Assembly (NCBI GenBank): GCA_030447305.1
Contig: JAUJPC010000006.1
Span: forward strand, 80,400-144,399
Source of the DNA: Actinomycetota bacterium
GTDB lineage: Bacteria > Actinomycetota > CADDZG01 > JAHWKV01
Reading direction: 5' to 3'
Length of the DNA stretch: 64,000 nt
Part shown: positions 45,692 through 56,000 of the stretch, in pieces
Layout of the letters: each line of letters begins with the position of its first letter
How positions within the stretch are numbered: the stretch's first letter is position 1
Notes under the pieces: generated by a model
Told to the model about the DNA's origin: nothing
Seen by the model: only the letters and a program-made list of their open reading frames with translations
Databases searched by the model: none
Position numbers and translations under genes: made by a program

Positions 45692-47707
45692 CTAATCAGA
45701 TAGGGGAGTGACTAAGGCACCCCAAGTTTGGGGTCCAACCACACCGTCGACCGTCAGCCCGGACGCTTCCTGGAACTCACGAACGGCTTTTTCAGTGTTC
45801 GCTCCGAAGGACCCGTCCACCAAGGTTGCGATCAGCACCTGCACCGCACTTACCGCATCGCCTTTGTCTCCCCGGCGAACGGTAATAAACAGTCTCGGCC
45901 AGGTTTGGTCTCCTACGACGCCATCAGACGCCAGTCCCTGCGAGCCCTCGAAACGCTTCACCTCGGCTTCAGTCTTACGCCCAAAAACCCCGTCAGCCTT
46001 GAGCTTAGCGCCACGGGCGCGAAGCAGAAATTGCAGCGCCTTTACGTGGTCGCCTTCATCACCGGTTCTGACGACCTGCGTTTTCGTCGGTTCGACGACC
46101 GAGGAAGTGCCTAGGGGATTGAGCAATTGCGTCTTGCCCTCAAAGGTGAAGAGAAGCAGGTCGACCATCCGGAACGTCTGATTGTTAGGACCCAGGTTTG
46201 GGCGCCACGACGGGTCCCGGACAATTGATGTCTGACTGCCTTCCATCGCCCTGTGAAAGACCTCAGCTACTACCCGGCCTCCGACTCCAGTGAGGCGCCC
46301 GCCATTCAGTTCAGCTTCTCGCAGGATGTAGAACCAAAGCGGAGTTCTGTTGGCTAGCTCATCGCGCTGCTCGGGGGTAAGGCTCCCAAGGTTCACTCCG
46401 CCGCTGGTGCCGTCGACAATCTGAGCGGGAGTGAGCGGAGCAATCTGGGCTACGTCGGCCATTTGCTGACCGGTCGCCAGCTGCACCATCACGGCTCTAG
46501 TGAGGTTGCGGAAGGCCAGGTTGTGGTGCAACGGCGGTGAGGTCGTGCCCTGGGAACCGAAGGACCCTGCCGGGAGCTCCTTGAGAGGATCGACGAGCCG
46601 CGAGTCGATCGTCCTCGCAAAGTTGAACTGCTCGGCGGGAACCGCTAGTTCAGATCGTCCTGCCTCGTTGAAGTCAAAGAGGCGGCGGAAGTCGGCGATC
46701 CAGTTGCTTGGAAGACGCTCGAAGCTGCCGGACTCCGGGTCGGAAAAGTCTCCGTCGGGTGATAGCGTCCCACTTGTCCCGGAGAATGTGAAGAGGAAAA
46801 ACAGCGTACCGGCACCGAAGTCGAAGACTCGGTTCCAGTTATATGCCTCCCGAATCATGCTGTGACCGAGCCGGAAGGCAGCGACCGAAAACTCGATCGG
46901 CATGGTCGGCATCTGGCCGGGAGCCGGCGAGGGCTCAAACAGCCTGCGACCGTTGGTAAACACGTCGGCAACGATCCCGGGGTCAACAATCCGGGGCAAG
47001 TAGTCGTGCCGAAGCATCCACTGATAGTGCTTGACTACCGATTCCCGTGCCGCCCGGAACAGCAAACCGCTTGGCGCCACGATCGTGTCGACGACGCGGT
47101 TATGGAAACGGATGAACGCAAGATGCGTCTGGGCTACGGCGAGGTTTTCGTCGTTGCGGGGGTCAGGTATGACGGCCGCCCGCCGCTCGGACTTCTTGGA
47201 GCCCACTCCGACTCTGGGGAGGTCGAAGCCGTCGATGTCGCGGTTGGTACCCGCGTCGGGGAACTCTGTTGCGGCGGTTCGTCCCATCTTAAGGCGGACT
47301 CCGTCGCTGTAAAACCGAGAGTCCTCCGGGTCTTTTGGCCCGCGTCCGTAAAGCGAGTCCAAATCGAGAGCAGGAGAACGCCCCTGGAGCAGTTCATCCA
47401 CAGTGACCTGACTCCCTAGGGCGGCAGCAGTTTTGTCCATAGTTAGGTCGTGGTCGACGAACTGACCTAGATAGGTGAATCCCGCCGGAATCGATGAATC
47501 CTGTTGGATTTGTCCATCGGTCATGGCAGTTGCGAGGGCCTCGAGCAACGGCTGACTTGGCGCCTGGCCTTTGGGGCCTATCCGGGAGAAGCGGAACTTC
47601 CTTAACTCCGCTACGGTCGAGGGTGTGGAAACCACTGGACCTTTGTCATCTGACGTGAGGACGCCTTCGCCCACAACGAAGAAGTTCTCCCTACCGTGCC
47701 GTTTCAT
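45692..47707 (-). CDS. Animal-type haem peroxidase with two peptidoglycan-binding domains
   Basis: A 671-residue protein of the animal haem peroxidase superfamily (peroxidasin/myeloperoxidase-like). Distal site GQFVDHDLTMD with His86 and neighbouring Asp85/Asp87 (haem ester position), catalytic-region Arg in PDPRNDENLA (~184), proximal His282 in RLGHSMIREAYNWN. These suggest an active haem enzyme that uses peroxide. Residues ~530-600 and ~600-668 are two PG_binding_1 domains (DHVKALQFLLRARG, then DGVFGRKTEAEVKRFE; DGSFGANTEKAVREFQ, then DGVVGPQTWGAL). No N-terminal signal peptide is seen, so how it reaches the wall is unclear. It is divergent from a membrane-anchored gene carrying the same kind of binding domain. 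A wall-directed antibacterial or cross-linking peroxidase is a fair guess. Confidence 0.9.
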   Translation of the reverse strand: MKRHGRENFFVVGEGVLTSDDKGPVVSTPSTVAELRKFRFSRIGPKGQAPSQPLLEALATAMTDGQIQQDSSIPAGFTYLGQFVDHDLTMDKTAAALGSQVTVDELLQGRSPALDLDSLYGRGPKDPEDSRFYSDGVRLKMGRTAATEFPDAGTNRDIDGFDLPRVGVGSKKSERRAAVIPDPRNDENLAVAQTHLAFIRFHNRVVDTIVAPSGLLFRAARESVVKHYQWMLRHDYLPRIVDPGIVADVFTNGRRLFEPSPAPGQMPTMPIEFSVAAFRLGHSMIREAYNWNRVFDFGAGTLFFLFTFSGTSGTLSPDGDFSDPESGSFERLPSNWIADFRRLFDFNEAGRSELAVPAEQFNFARTIDSRLVDPLKELPAGSFGSQGTTSPPLHHNLAFRNLTRAVMVQLATGQQMADVAQIAPLTPAQIVDGTSGGVNLGSLTPEQRDELANRTPLWFYILREAELNGGRLTGVGGRVVAEVFHRAMEGSQTSIVRDPSWRPNLGPNNQTFRMVDLLLFTFEGKTQLLNPLGTSSVVEPTKTQVVRTGDEGDHVKALQFLLRARGAKLKADGVFGRKTEAEVKRFEGSQGLASDGVVGDQTWPRLFITVRRGDKGDAVSAVQVLIATLVDGSFGANTEKAVREFQEASGLTVDGVVGPQTWGALVTPLSD

Positions 47708-48310
47708 ATTGCCCCCCGTCTTGACTCTGTGTCGATAGTGGCCGTGCCCGCGGCGTCGACGCCGTGCTACGTTGCGTAATCGTAAGAAGACCGGATTGGG
47801 AGCACTAGGGCACTAGTACCTATCGCGATGGGGGAAGGGGCCTCAATTTGTGCAGCTGTTTTGGCTGGAGCGGGGGATCAGTCCAGAAAGGCGCGTACGA
47901 GAAAGTAGCAATGGACAGCAACATAGCCGGCAACGTGATTTGCGACGAATTGGCAAGCAAATCATCGTCTTGACTCCCACAGGTCAGAACATCTTGCTTC
48001 CTAGCTCGTACAGGTCACCATGGATGCTGGCGTACTATGGCGAGAACCCAGAGCCAGTCAGCAAGCACCCGAAAGGGTGCTTGGACCGATTGGACGACTC
48101 ATCTCTTTATCCGTTCACTTGACCAGTTCACGGTGTCAGACGAGAGAAAGTCTGCGGATTGACGAAGACGCAGACCCACCCATTACTAGCCATGCGAGAC
48201 ATAGTTGGGTGACGTCCACGGCAGGTTGGCGGCGGCGCACGAACTTGCGTCATTGCAGCGTCGTGTAGAACTTGTGACAACAGGGTTACCAACGAGCGAG
48301 TTGTCTAGTA
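47708..48310. promoter_or_regulatory. Divergent intergenic region with a strong hairpin
   Basis: Lies between the peroxidase (minus) and the frameshifted membrane gene (plus), so it should hold both promoters. A perfect 9-bp hairpin with a GAAA tetraloop (CAAGCACCC, GAAA, GGGTGCTTG) sits at 48062-48083. No promoter elements could be set with confidence. Confidence 0.4.
48062..48083. other. 9-bp hairpin with GNRA tetraloop
   Basis: Perfect stem CAAGCACCC / GGGTGCTTG around GAAA. Could be an RNA structure or terminator of a small transcript; no T-run follows on the plus strand. Confidence 0.5.
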
Positions 48311-49281
48311 GTGGCGGAGTTATTTGGGGGAATGGAAAGCCAGCTCCTCCTGCTCATCCTCGGATTTCTCTTGACCTCGGTCCTAGGGGGTGGGCTCGGA
48401 TACTGGTTCAAACCCGAACTTGGAAACTGCAGGAGCGCTCAAAACTTGCCGAGTCGGAGCGCTTGGCAGCTAAGGCGGTGTTTGAGGACCTAAGCGGCCT
48501 GATGGACAAACGAATTTACAGGACACGCTCGGTCGTCTGGGCTCTCGACCGGTCTCAATTGGATCTGAGGGCTGAATCCCAAGTGAGTGAACGTTGGGCT
48601 GAGCTTCGCGAGGTGGTAACTGAGTGGAACGACCGCCTTCATCGCAACCTCGCTCTGACTCTCAATTACTTCGGTAAAGAGATGCATCAGTATCTGGAAA
48701 ACACGATCTACGAAGAGTTCAAACGCATCCATGCGGCCTTAAGAGATGAATACATACATGCGCGTTTGGATCCACAATCACCTCAGGCTTCCATCTCCTT
48801 AACAACGGACCTAGATCGGCTTGCCGACTTCATCTATTCGTTCAATGCTGGAATGATCACTCATATTCAGCGGGGGCTAGTAGGTCGATTCAACTCTCAG
48901 ACGCCGACAGGAGAATCGTCTGGCCGTGGCATCCTCATAAGTGCGAAGCGAGCACGCCGAGAATTTCCGCTTTGGCCAGGTGCTTTCTTTGCGGAGGGCC
49001 GTACTCCAGGTGCGGTATTTAAGAGCGACGCAGTTAAGGCCATCCAGCAAATTCTGAACCACCTGCCTGATTCGCAGGGAGCATGCGAAGAGTTAACCGT
49101 AGACGGCACTTTTGGCAGAAGGACCACTGCCGCTGTTATGAGATTCCAGGAACATAGATCGCTAGCTGTCGACGGAAGGGTTGGAAGACAGACCTGGGAG
49201 GCCCTTATGGAGGGAGCAGGTGGATGCCGAGTGTCAATCATGGGACGGCAGAGGGAAGTGAGAAGGCGAGATTCTCGATGA
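48311..49281 (+). pseudogene. Membrane-anchored coiled-coil protein with peptidoglycan-binding domain, frameshifted
   Basis: The natural gene seems to start at 48311 or 48332 (MESQLLLLILGFLLTSVLGG, a membrane anchor) and then needs a one-base shift near 48408 to reach QTRTWKLQERSKLAESERLA and the long helical part. Total length 971 bases, two more than a multiple of three. Middle: helical, DUF-type, unrecognised. C-terminus (~275-340 in the longer frame): PG_binding_1 domain (DAVKAIQQILNHLP, then DGTFGRRTTAAVMRFQ, then DGRVGRQTWEAL). The divergent peroxidase ends in two domains of the same type, so both may act at the wall. The shift may be a sequencing error. Confidence 0.6.
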
Positions 49282-49688
49282 GTGGGGTTGGCTGGACAAT
49301 AAAATAGGCCGAGCCCCTAGCGCCGATGTCAGGCCTTTATTAAGACCTGGAGGGCCGACATTGGCGAGATCCTAGGCGAGCGCGGGTCGCGTCGGCTCCG
49401 CACAATGCTTGACGAACTGACCGGGCAGCCGGCCCGTCGAACACTCCTCTAGATCACGGCCGAGATCGCTGATAGGCCTCGACCGAACAGACTCAAACCG
49501 GCGCTGAATAGCACCAGTGAGACGTTTGGGCCTCATAAAGTGACGGTGCAGGATGTCAACCCCGTGAGCGGCGTCGCCGACTGTCGGAAAAGGAAGAGGC
49601 GTTCGCTTTGAAGCGGGGGAGAATTCCACATATTGTTAGGGTCGGAAACATTTTTCTAGCAGGTGTCAATCTCGAACGGTAACAAGCA
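49282..49688. other. Spacer upstream of the LuxR-family ATPase
   Basis: No supported gene; a minus-strand frame (49372-49629) is unassigned and lacks context. Probably contains the promoter of the regulator. Confidence 0.35.
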
Positions 49689-52586
49689 ATGCTGCAGAGT
49701 ACGGGATTGATAGGAAGAGCTCAGCAGCAGGCTGAGCTAGATGCTGCGCGGAGAGACGCCGCCCGAGGCAGGTTCCGGTGTGTGCTCCTTTTGGGTGATC
49801 CGGGCGTCGGGAAAAGTCGCCTAGCCACCGAGGCGCTTGCCAGAGGCGGAAGCCGAAGCATCGCCCTCAAGGCACGTGCACATCCATTGGGCGAGACGTC
49901 CCCGTTCGGACTTTGGGCCGAGGCGCTCGAGGGCCATCTTAGGGTGCTTGCGGCGCAGGAGGTCACGAAGCTAGCCGGAGGGTTTCTCGATGACCTGGCC
50001 GGGCTTTTGAGATCAGCCGCCGCGGCCCGCGGTTCAGCTCCGAGCGGTGAGCCCCCACGGGTTCGCCTGATGCAGGGCATGGTCGAGCTGTTATGGAACC
50101 TGACCACGAAGGGCCTGGTCCAAATCATGCTCGACGATATCCACCTCGCAGATGCATCGTCGTGGGAAACGCTTCATTACCTGGCGCGAAACCTCAGCGA
50201 CTCCCGAATCTTGGTGATTGCCACTGCGCGGCGCACCGAGCTGTCCCGTCAGCCGATCGCCAGGCAGATCCTTGAGAGTCTTGAGAAGGACGGCGTGCTA
50301 AAGAGGATGCACATCCCGCCGCTCGACGCAGCTGCCGTTGCCGAGCTTGCCGAGGCGGCGATCGGCCGTCAAGCTACCGAATCTTTGGTCATATGGTTGG
50401 CCGAGCAGTCCCGGGGCAATCCCATGTTTGCCCTGTCTTTGTTGGACGCCTTGCTCGAGCAGGGTGGCGATTTAGGGGCCCCGAAGCTCCGGTCGCTACC
50501 CGACGCCCTCACCGAGTTGGTTACTAATCAGCTGGAGGGCCTTGGTGATGCCGATCTCGCCACACTGGAGCTACTCTCGGTCTACGGGGCGCGAGTTGAG
50601 TTCACTGAGCTTGCGAAGCTGAGTTCGCGGCCCACCGACCGTCTCGAGCCGATCCTACAGAGGCTGGTGCACTCCCGCCTCGTCATTGAGGAGGAGCGTG
50701 GTCGCGACCTCACCTACGAGGTGGCCCACCCCCTCATCCGCGAGGTGGTGTACCAGCAAATCGACGGCGCACGGCGCCGATCGATTCACCGTCTGGTCGC
50801 GCGGGCGCTCTTGGACTCGGGGAGGCTCGGGGCCGCTGCGCCGCACTTCGTTCGCTCTGCCGGCGTAGGGGATGCCGAGGCAATTGAAGCACTGGCGGAT
50901 GCGGTGCGCCAAGCCGAGAAGCAGGAGGCCTTCCGGGAAGCCCTCATCATCTTGAGCTCCCTTATGCAACTCATCCCTGCCGGGGATGCTCGATGGCTGG
51001 ACGTCCTCGACGCGCTCAACTGGGAGGCCGAGTGGGTGGTGGACCATCGAGCGGACGCCCACGCGGTCATGGCAGTGAAGGCTACCCGGGAGATCGAGCG
51101 AATCCTCGAACGCTCAGGTGATTCGAGCAAGCGGGCTCGGGTGAAGCTTCGTCTTGCAAGTTTCCTGGCATGGGGTATGGGAGCGCTGGAGGAAGCTGAG
51201 ACCAGTGGCCGCGACGCCCTGGCGCTCTTCGTTGAGGCAGGCGACGGCAACGGCGTTCTGCTTGCAGAGGCCGAGCTTGCCTGGATCGACTCGCTGAAGG
51301 GAAGGTTCGCCGACGCGGAGGCCCGGGCTCGAAAGGTCGAGGCCGAAGCCAAGGAAGCCGGCCATACCCTAGCACTGGTGCAGGCGGTGCGGATCAAGGG
51401 GTACCAGTTGCTTGCTCAGGGGAAGCTAGGCGAAGCAGAGCAGATTGTCCGCGTCGCCGTAGATATGGCTCGCCAGAGCGGGAATCCTTACCGGCTGATC
51501 GCCGGATTATCGGCCCTTGCGCTGATCCTTGCACTGCAGGGGCAGATCCCAGAGGCACTGCTCCTGCTCGAGGAATGCAAGCGCGAGGACGCTCACTGCA
51601 CCGAGAGCGTTCTGCTCGAGTGGTCAGCCATGGTGGAGTGGTTCGCGGGCGACTTCTCCCGCGCTCTGGATAGCATGCATGAGTCGCTGGCCGTGAACGC
51701 CGGTGCGCTCAGCCGGCGGCGCGGTTACGCCGTGCCGTTTGCAGCGGTCAGTGCCGCGGAGCTTGGCCAGCTGGAGGAAGCTGAGCGCCTAGCCCGCAAG
51801 AGCCGAGAAATCTACGGAACAACGACTTGGTCCTTCTGCGGAGATTACTGCTCTTGGGGAGAGGCCTTCGTTCTTGCGCGCCGAGGACGCCTGAAGGAAG
51901 CCACGGAGTTGCTTCACGGCGCGTCCATGAGCATGTTGTCGATGCAGGCTTGGCCTTGGGCTGCCCCTCCACTGCTGGACTTAGCCGAGATCTCTTCACA
52001 GGCAGGTGCAGAAGAAGTCGCGGAAGAGTCGGCCTCCCAGCTGGAAAAGATCGCCCAGCGGGTTGGATTCGAGCTCTACTGGGGGCTGGCAGGAATCGGC
52101 CGAGCCTGGGCGCAATTAGGCCGGCAACAGAATGATGCTGCTCAACAATCGGCTCGTCTGGGGCTCGACAGGCTATCGGAGTCCGGCTGTCAGGCATTCG
52201 TGGGTCGCGGTTACGACGTTCTCGGGCGTAGCCTCGCCACCAAGGATCGGGAGGAGGCCGTGGACGCGCTCGGCAAGGCCTCCGCAATCTTTGAGCAGTG
52301 CAAGGCGGTGGAGAGGAAGGCCTCGACTGTTCATTTACTGAAGGGGCTAGGAAGTCGAGGCCGGCGGGCCGCTGCGGTCGCCAAAGGTCCAGACAAGCTC
52401 ACCCCCAGAGAAAAGGAGATCGTTAAGCTCACCACCCAGGGATTCACCGCCAGACAGATTGCCGACGAACTGGTCCTGTCACGGCGGACCGTGGAGACTC
52501 ATCTATCGAACGCTTATGCCAAGCTGGGCGTCAGCTCAAAGTTGCGCCTGGTGGGGTCCAGCAACCCTGAAGGCCCGGCCCCATAG
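49689..52586 (+). CDS. LAL-type (large ATP-binding LuxR) transcriptional regulator
   Basis: A 965-residue regulator. N-terminal STAND-like ATPase: Walker A GDPGVGKSR (~36-44), Walker B IMLDDIHLAD (~138), then helical arm and TPR-like repeats in the middle. The C-terminal ~65 residues are a LuxR/GerE helix-turn-helix (LTPREKEIVKLTTQGFTARQ, then LVLSRRTVETHLSNAYAKLG). Length and order are typical of LAL regulators, which often control secondary-metabolite genes. The likely start is the ATG just before GLIGRAQQQ, matching the usual GREAE-like opening; no strong ribosome site. It is followed convergently by the hydrolase and then by the P450, so it may regulate the oxidative genes to the right; inference from position. 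Confidence 0.9.
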   Translation: MLQSTGLIGRAQQQAELDAARRDAARGRFRCVLLLGDPGVGKSRLATEALARGGSRSIALKARAHPLGETSPFGLWAEALEGHLRVLAAQEVTKLAGGFLDDLAGLLRSAAAARGSAPSGEPPRVRLMQGMVELLWNLTTKGLVQIMLDDIHLADASSWETLHYLARNLSDSRILVIATARRTELSRQPIARQILESLEKDGVLKRMHIPPLDAAAVAELAEAAIGRQATESLVIWLAEQSRGNPMFALSLLDALLEQGGDLGAPKLRSLPDALTELVTNQLEGLGDADLATLELLSVYGARVEFTELAKLSSRPTDRLEPILQRLVHSRLVIEEERGRDLTYEVAHPLIREVVYQQIDGARRRSIHRLVARALLDSGRLGAAAPHFVRSAGVGDAEAIEALADAVRQAEKQEAFREALIILSSLMQLIPAGDARWLDVLDALNWEAEWVVDHRADAHAVMAVKATREIERILERSGDSSKRARVKLRLASFLAWGMGALEEAETSGRDALALFVEAGDGNGVLLAEAELAWIDSLKGRFADAEARARKVEAEAKEAGHTLALVQAVRIKGYQLLAQGKLGEAEQIVRVAVDMARQSGNPYRLIAGLSALALILALQGQIPEALLLLEECKREDAHCTESVLLEWSAMVEWFAGDFSRALDSMHESLAVNAGALSRRRGYAVPFAAVSAAELGQLEEAERLARKSREIYGTTTWSFCGDYCSWGEAFVLARRGRLKEATELLHGASMSMLSMQAWPWAAPPLLDLAEISSQAGAEEVAEESASQLEKIAQRVGFELYWGLAGIGRAWAQLGRQQNDAAQQSARLGLDRLSESGCQAFVGRGYDVLGRSLATKDREEAVDALGKASAIFEQCKAVERKASTVHLLKGLGSRGRRAAAVAKGPDKLTPREKEIVKLTTQGFTARQIADELVLSRRTVETHLSNAYAKLGVSSKLRLVGSSNPEGPAP

Positions 52587-52630
52587 AGCAACGTGGTTGC
52601 AAGGGGCGGGCATTGTTAAGTCTCCCTGAT

Positions 52631-53442
52631 CTATCCCGGCAAAAAGTCCAACAGGATGTCATTAATCCTGTCGGGAACCTCCAACGGTATCCAATGGCCG
52701 ACGCCCTCTATACGCTCATAGCGCCATTGTCCGGCGACATGATCTTCGGAGTCAGTCATCTGCCGCTCTCCCAGAGCAGGGTCGGCTGTGCTCCAGATCC
52801 CCATGGTTGAGGCCCGAACCGGAGGAAGACCCGGTGACGGCTCCACCATCGAGCGGGGTGAAAGGTTAGCCCGGTACCACTTGAGACCGGATGTCAGCGA
52901 GCCGGTGGACTCAAGATTGGCAATAACTGCGTCGGCGTCAGGGTGCTGCATGAAGGTGCGGAAGCCAGCCCAGTCGTTGGCGGTGAGCCACTTTTCTGCA
53001 ATCCCAGGGAACTGAAACAGCAGCACGTACCAAAGCTTTGCGAGCTCGGGAATGCTCTTAGGCCTAATGGACGACGGATGGCCGACCGACAGGACCCCAG
53101 GTGGTCAACCTTCGCCGCAGCCACAGTGGCCACCATCCAACCGAGCGCTGCCCCCCAGTCGTGTCCGACGACATGAGCACGTTCGCTTCCGAGGTGGCCG
53201 AGGATGGCCACCACATCGCCCACCGCCTGGGGCAGCGCGTAAGCCTCCACCGATTCCGGCTTGCCCGAGGCTCCGAAGCCCCGCAGATCGGGCGCTATGA
53301 CCTGGAAGCCGGCATCGACAAGAGCGGACACCTGATTTCGCCACAAACGTCTGGAATCTGGGAACCCATGAAGCAAAATGACTGGTCTTCCCTCGCCGAT
53401 TACGTCGAAATCGATCGCTACGCCGTTGTTGTCTATCCGCAT
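52631..53442 (-). pseudogene. Epoxide-hydrolase-like alpha/beta hydrolase, frameshifted
   Basis: Two minus-strand frames join into one alpha/beta hydrolase. The first part (ATG 53442, GGAGG site upstream) has ILLHGFPDSRRLWRNQ, APDLRGFGAS and the nucleophile elbow VGHDWGAALGW with a catalytic Asp, as in epoxide hydrolases and haloalkane dehalogenases. After a one-base shift near 53104 the frame continues VLSVGHPSSIRPKS and FQFPGIAEKWLT and ends with the catalytic His in GVGHWIPLE. Total 812 bases, two more than a multiple of three. Everything else expected is present, so either recent inactivation or a sequencing error. Confidence 0.75.
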
Positions 53443-53683
53443 AACCCCTCCCTGGCTGACCCATGCTGCCATACCCAGAGGCGGGCGGTGTGGAAGCGTC
53501 CGTTTATGAGGCAAAAGCCCCTTCAAATGAGGCAAAGCGGCACTTTGACCAGGATGAACCACGATTTAGGGTTGGAGGCGGGTTACGGAGCGCGGCAAGG
53601 AAAGTCCCTGCCGGGTTGACCAGTTCAGCTCGAACTGGTCGGAAAGCCGTGATTCTTGCAGGTCAGGTCCTTGAGGAGGTCGC

Positions 53684-54967
53684 ATGTCAATGGGGAAGAC
53701 ACGGAGCTACCTGCAGGAGTACGACGCACTCGGCGATGACGCCAAGGCTAAGACAGCCCTGGCCAGTAGTCTGATTCGGACCGACTGGCGTGGATTCTTC
53801 AAGGAGCTTCGCGAGCAGCGTCCGATCTTCAAGACGCCCGGATTTACCTTCGTCACCAAGTTCGCCGACGTCACAGAGGTGCTATCCCGAGAGTCCATCT
53901 TCACCGTTCGGCCTTACGCTCCCAAGATGGATCCGGTGGTCGGGCCGTTCATGCTCGCCCGCGACGACACCCCCATCAACTGGCGAGAGAAGGGCATCAT
54001 GCAAGCGGTGCTGAGGCCCGAGGATCTCCCGCAGGTGAGAGAGCGAGCTGGCCGCATAGCAGATGAGTCGCTCAATGAGGCAGCGACCCAGGGCCGCATT
54101 GAAGCGGTGAGCAAGCTTGGCCGCTACGTTCCCATACGGATAGTCGGTGACTACTTTGGCTTCCCTGGCCCGGACCTGGAGTCGATGTACCGATGGTCAA
54201 AAGCCACCCAGACCGACATGTTCAAGAACCTCCCCAACGACCCGGCGATTCACGAGGCGGCCCTTGAAGCCGGTCGGGAGATGAAGCAATACCTTACTGA
54301 GCTGCTTGCCGAGAAGCGCGCTTCGGTCGCCAAGAATGGGGACGCTGCCCAGGACGTATTCGCCCGACTGGTGCGCACGCAGTTCCCATCGGAGATCGAG
54401 TTCAACGACGACCGGATTCTCACCAACCTGATGGGACTGCTGGTGGGATCGGGCGAGACCACCTCGCAGGCAATCGTCCAGTCACTCGAGCAGATCCTCC
54501 TACGCTCTGACGTCCACGCTGAAGCAGCCGAGGCGGCCAAGGATCCCGACACCACAAGATTCGACCGCTACGTATGGGAGGGGCTGCGGCTAAATCCCAT
54601 CAACCCGCTGGTGTTTCGGCTCTCGGTGCAGGACTACACGGTGGCCGCAGGAACTGAAAGAGAGACCCTCATTCCGGCCGGTACGCTGGTGTTTGCTTGC
54701 ACCGCATCGGCGGTGTTCGACGAAGATGTTGTCCCGAACCCTGAGGAGTTCCGAACCGACCGACCGGACTTCATCAGCTTTCACTTCGGTTTTGGGCATC
54801 ACACTTGTTTGGGCAGGTATGTCGGATCGGCCATAGTGCCCGAGACGGTCCGCCGAATTTTGTTGCGTCCCGGCGTAAAGCTGTTCCCTGCCCCCGAGGG
54901 GTCAATTAATTTCCTGGAAGGGCCTTTCCCGGAGAGCTTCTTGGTGGCTTTCGGCGACAGGACCTAG
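53684..54967 (+). CDS. Cytochrome P450
   Basis: A 427-residue soluble P450. I-helix oxygen-activation motif LVGSGETTSQ (~259-268; the usual AGxxT is GSGETT here), K-helix ExxR (EGLR, ~300), and the haem-ligand loop FGFGHHTCLGRYVG with Cys near 384. No membrane anchor, so class I type needing ferredoxin partners, none of which lies nearby. GAGGAGG precedes ATG 53684; a second ATG two codons later is also possible. Substrate not readable. The cyclooxygenase-like enzyme lies 4 kb away, with a two-component system in between; a P450/dioxygenase pair would fit oxylipin chemistry, as in fungal Ppo proteins, but this is inference. Confidence 0.93.
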   Translation: MSMGKTRSYLQEYDALGDDAKAKTALASSLIRTDWRGFFKELREQRPIFKTPGFTFVTKFADVTEVLSRESIFTVRPYAPKMDPVVGPFMLARDDTPINWREKGIMQAVLRPEDLPQVRERAGRIADESLNEAATQGRIEAVSKLGRYVPIRIVGDYFGFPGPDLESMYRWSKATQTDMFKNLPNDPAIHEAALEAGREMKQYLTELLAEKRASVAKNGDAAQDVFARLVRTQFPSEIEFNDDRILTNLMGLLVGSGETTSQAIVQSLEQILLRSDVHAEAAEAAKDPDTTRFDRYVWEGLRLNPINPLVFRLSVQDYTVAAGTERETLIPAGTLVFACTASAVFDEDVVPNPEEFRTDRPDFISFHFGFGHHTCLGRYVGSAIVPETVRRILLRPGVKLFPAPEGSINFLEGPFPESFLVAFGDRT

Positions 54968-56000
54968 CGTCGAGTGCACATTCCGGCGACGGCGGACAAA
55001 CAAGACGATTGCATGATCTGAAGATCCGTCTAGTAAAAAGGCAGCTGCTTTCCCAGGGTTTTGTCTAGATTTGCCATCGCTTCCTATAGTTCGTCGTGAC
55101 AAAATTCCATGAGCTCGGCGGGGGACCGATTTCGAACGGAATGCAGCTTGCCGACGCGGCGTTGGACGCAATCCCAGAACTTCAGGCAGATGTGTACAAG
55201 ATTTAGCCCTGGGCGCCTACTTTGATTTGGGATCGGCAGGCAAAACGGCGTGCTTCCGGCCGCACTCAGGGCTGAGGTGGCCGATTCTCTCCGTCTAGAG
55301 CTGTGTCGACGACTCCAGGATCGGGCCCGACGAGACCGGGATGTCGGCCTTGACCCTAGGATCGCTTGCCAGCGAGCGCAGGGGACCGACCTAACGGGTC
55401 GGTGGAGTTGCTGGCGCGGCTGAAACAGTTGGTGTGATCGTTAAAGTGCAGTTCAGCTGGCGCATCGAGGTCGGGAGGGCTCTTTTTTTCACTGCAGCTG
55501 GTAGACGAAATTCCTGCGGCATGGTGAGGATCGTACAGGGGTTTATCTCGTCGTTGAGTTCGGCGGGGGATGCCTGGGCCACCGGCGATTAGCCGATGGA
55601 TGGAGAACCGAGCCTACGAAGCGAGGCGGATGGAGATCGAGGCCTCACTAGGAGAGTCGGCTAAGGTGCGGTCGCGGTCGGGTATGACGCGCGAGTCGCT
55701 CATTTAAGAGTGCACTGGAACCGGACTTAGTGGCCTATGAGGACCGCGACGTAGGCATGCCCGTATTGGGGTTCGCCGACTGGTCTAATTGGGTTTTGGT
55801 AACCACTGATCGACCGGGATGGTCAACCGTTAGAGCGGGTCAATGGAAGTCTCGTGCGAAAGGCGCCTTTAATAAAGGCAACACGCCTTTGGCGTCTGGG
55901 TACTTCGACCCTGACTGGTTCCTAAAAGCCTCATATCCCCGTCGGGGCATTGACTGCGGTCCGGTCGTCGGGTATGCCATGCCACCATGGAGCGCGGAAC
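54968..56000. other. Gene-poor stretch upstream of the histidine kinase
   Basis: About 1 kb without a supported gene. A GCCTTTAATAAAGGC palindrome (~55865-55879) inside AAAGGCG...CGCCTTT could be a hairpin. The plus-strand frame starting at 55730 is an out-of-frame shadow. Confidence 0.35.
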
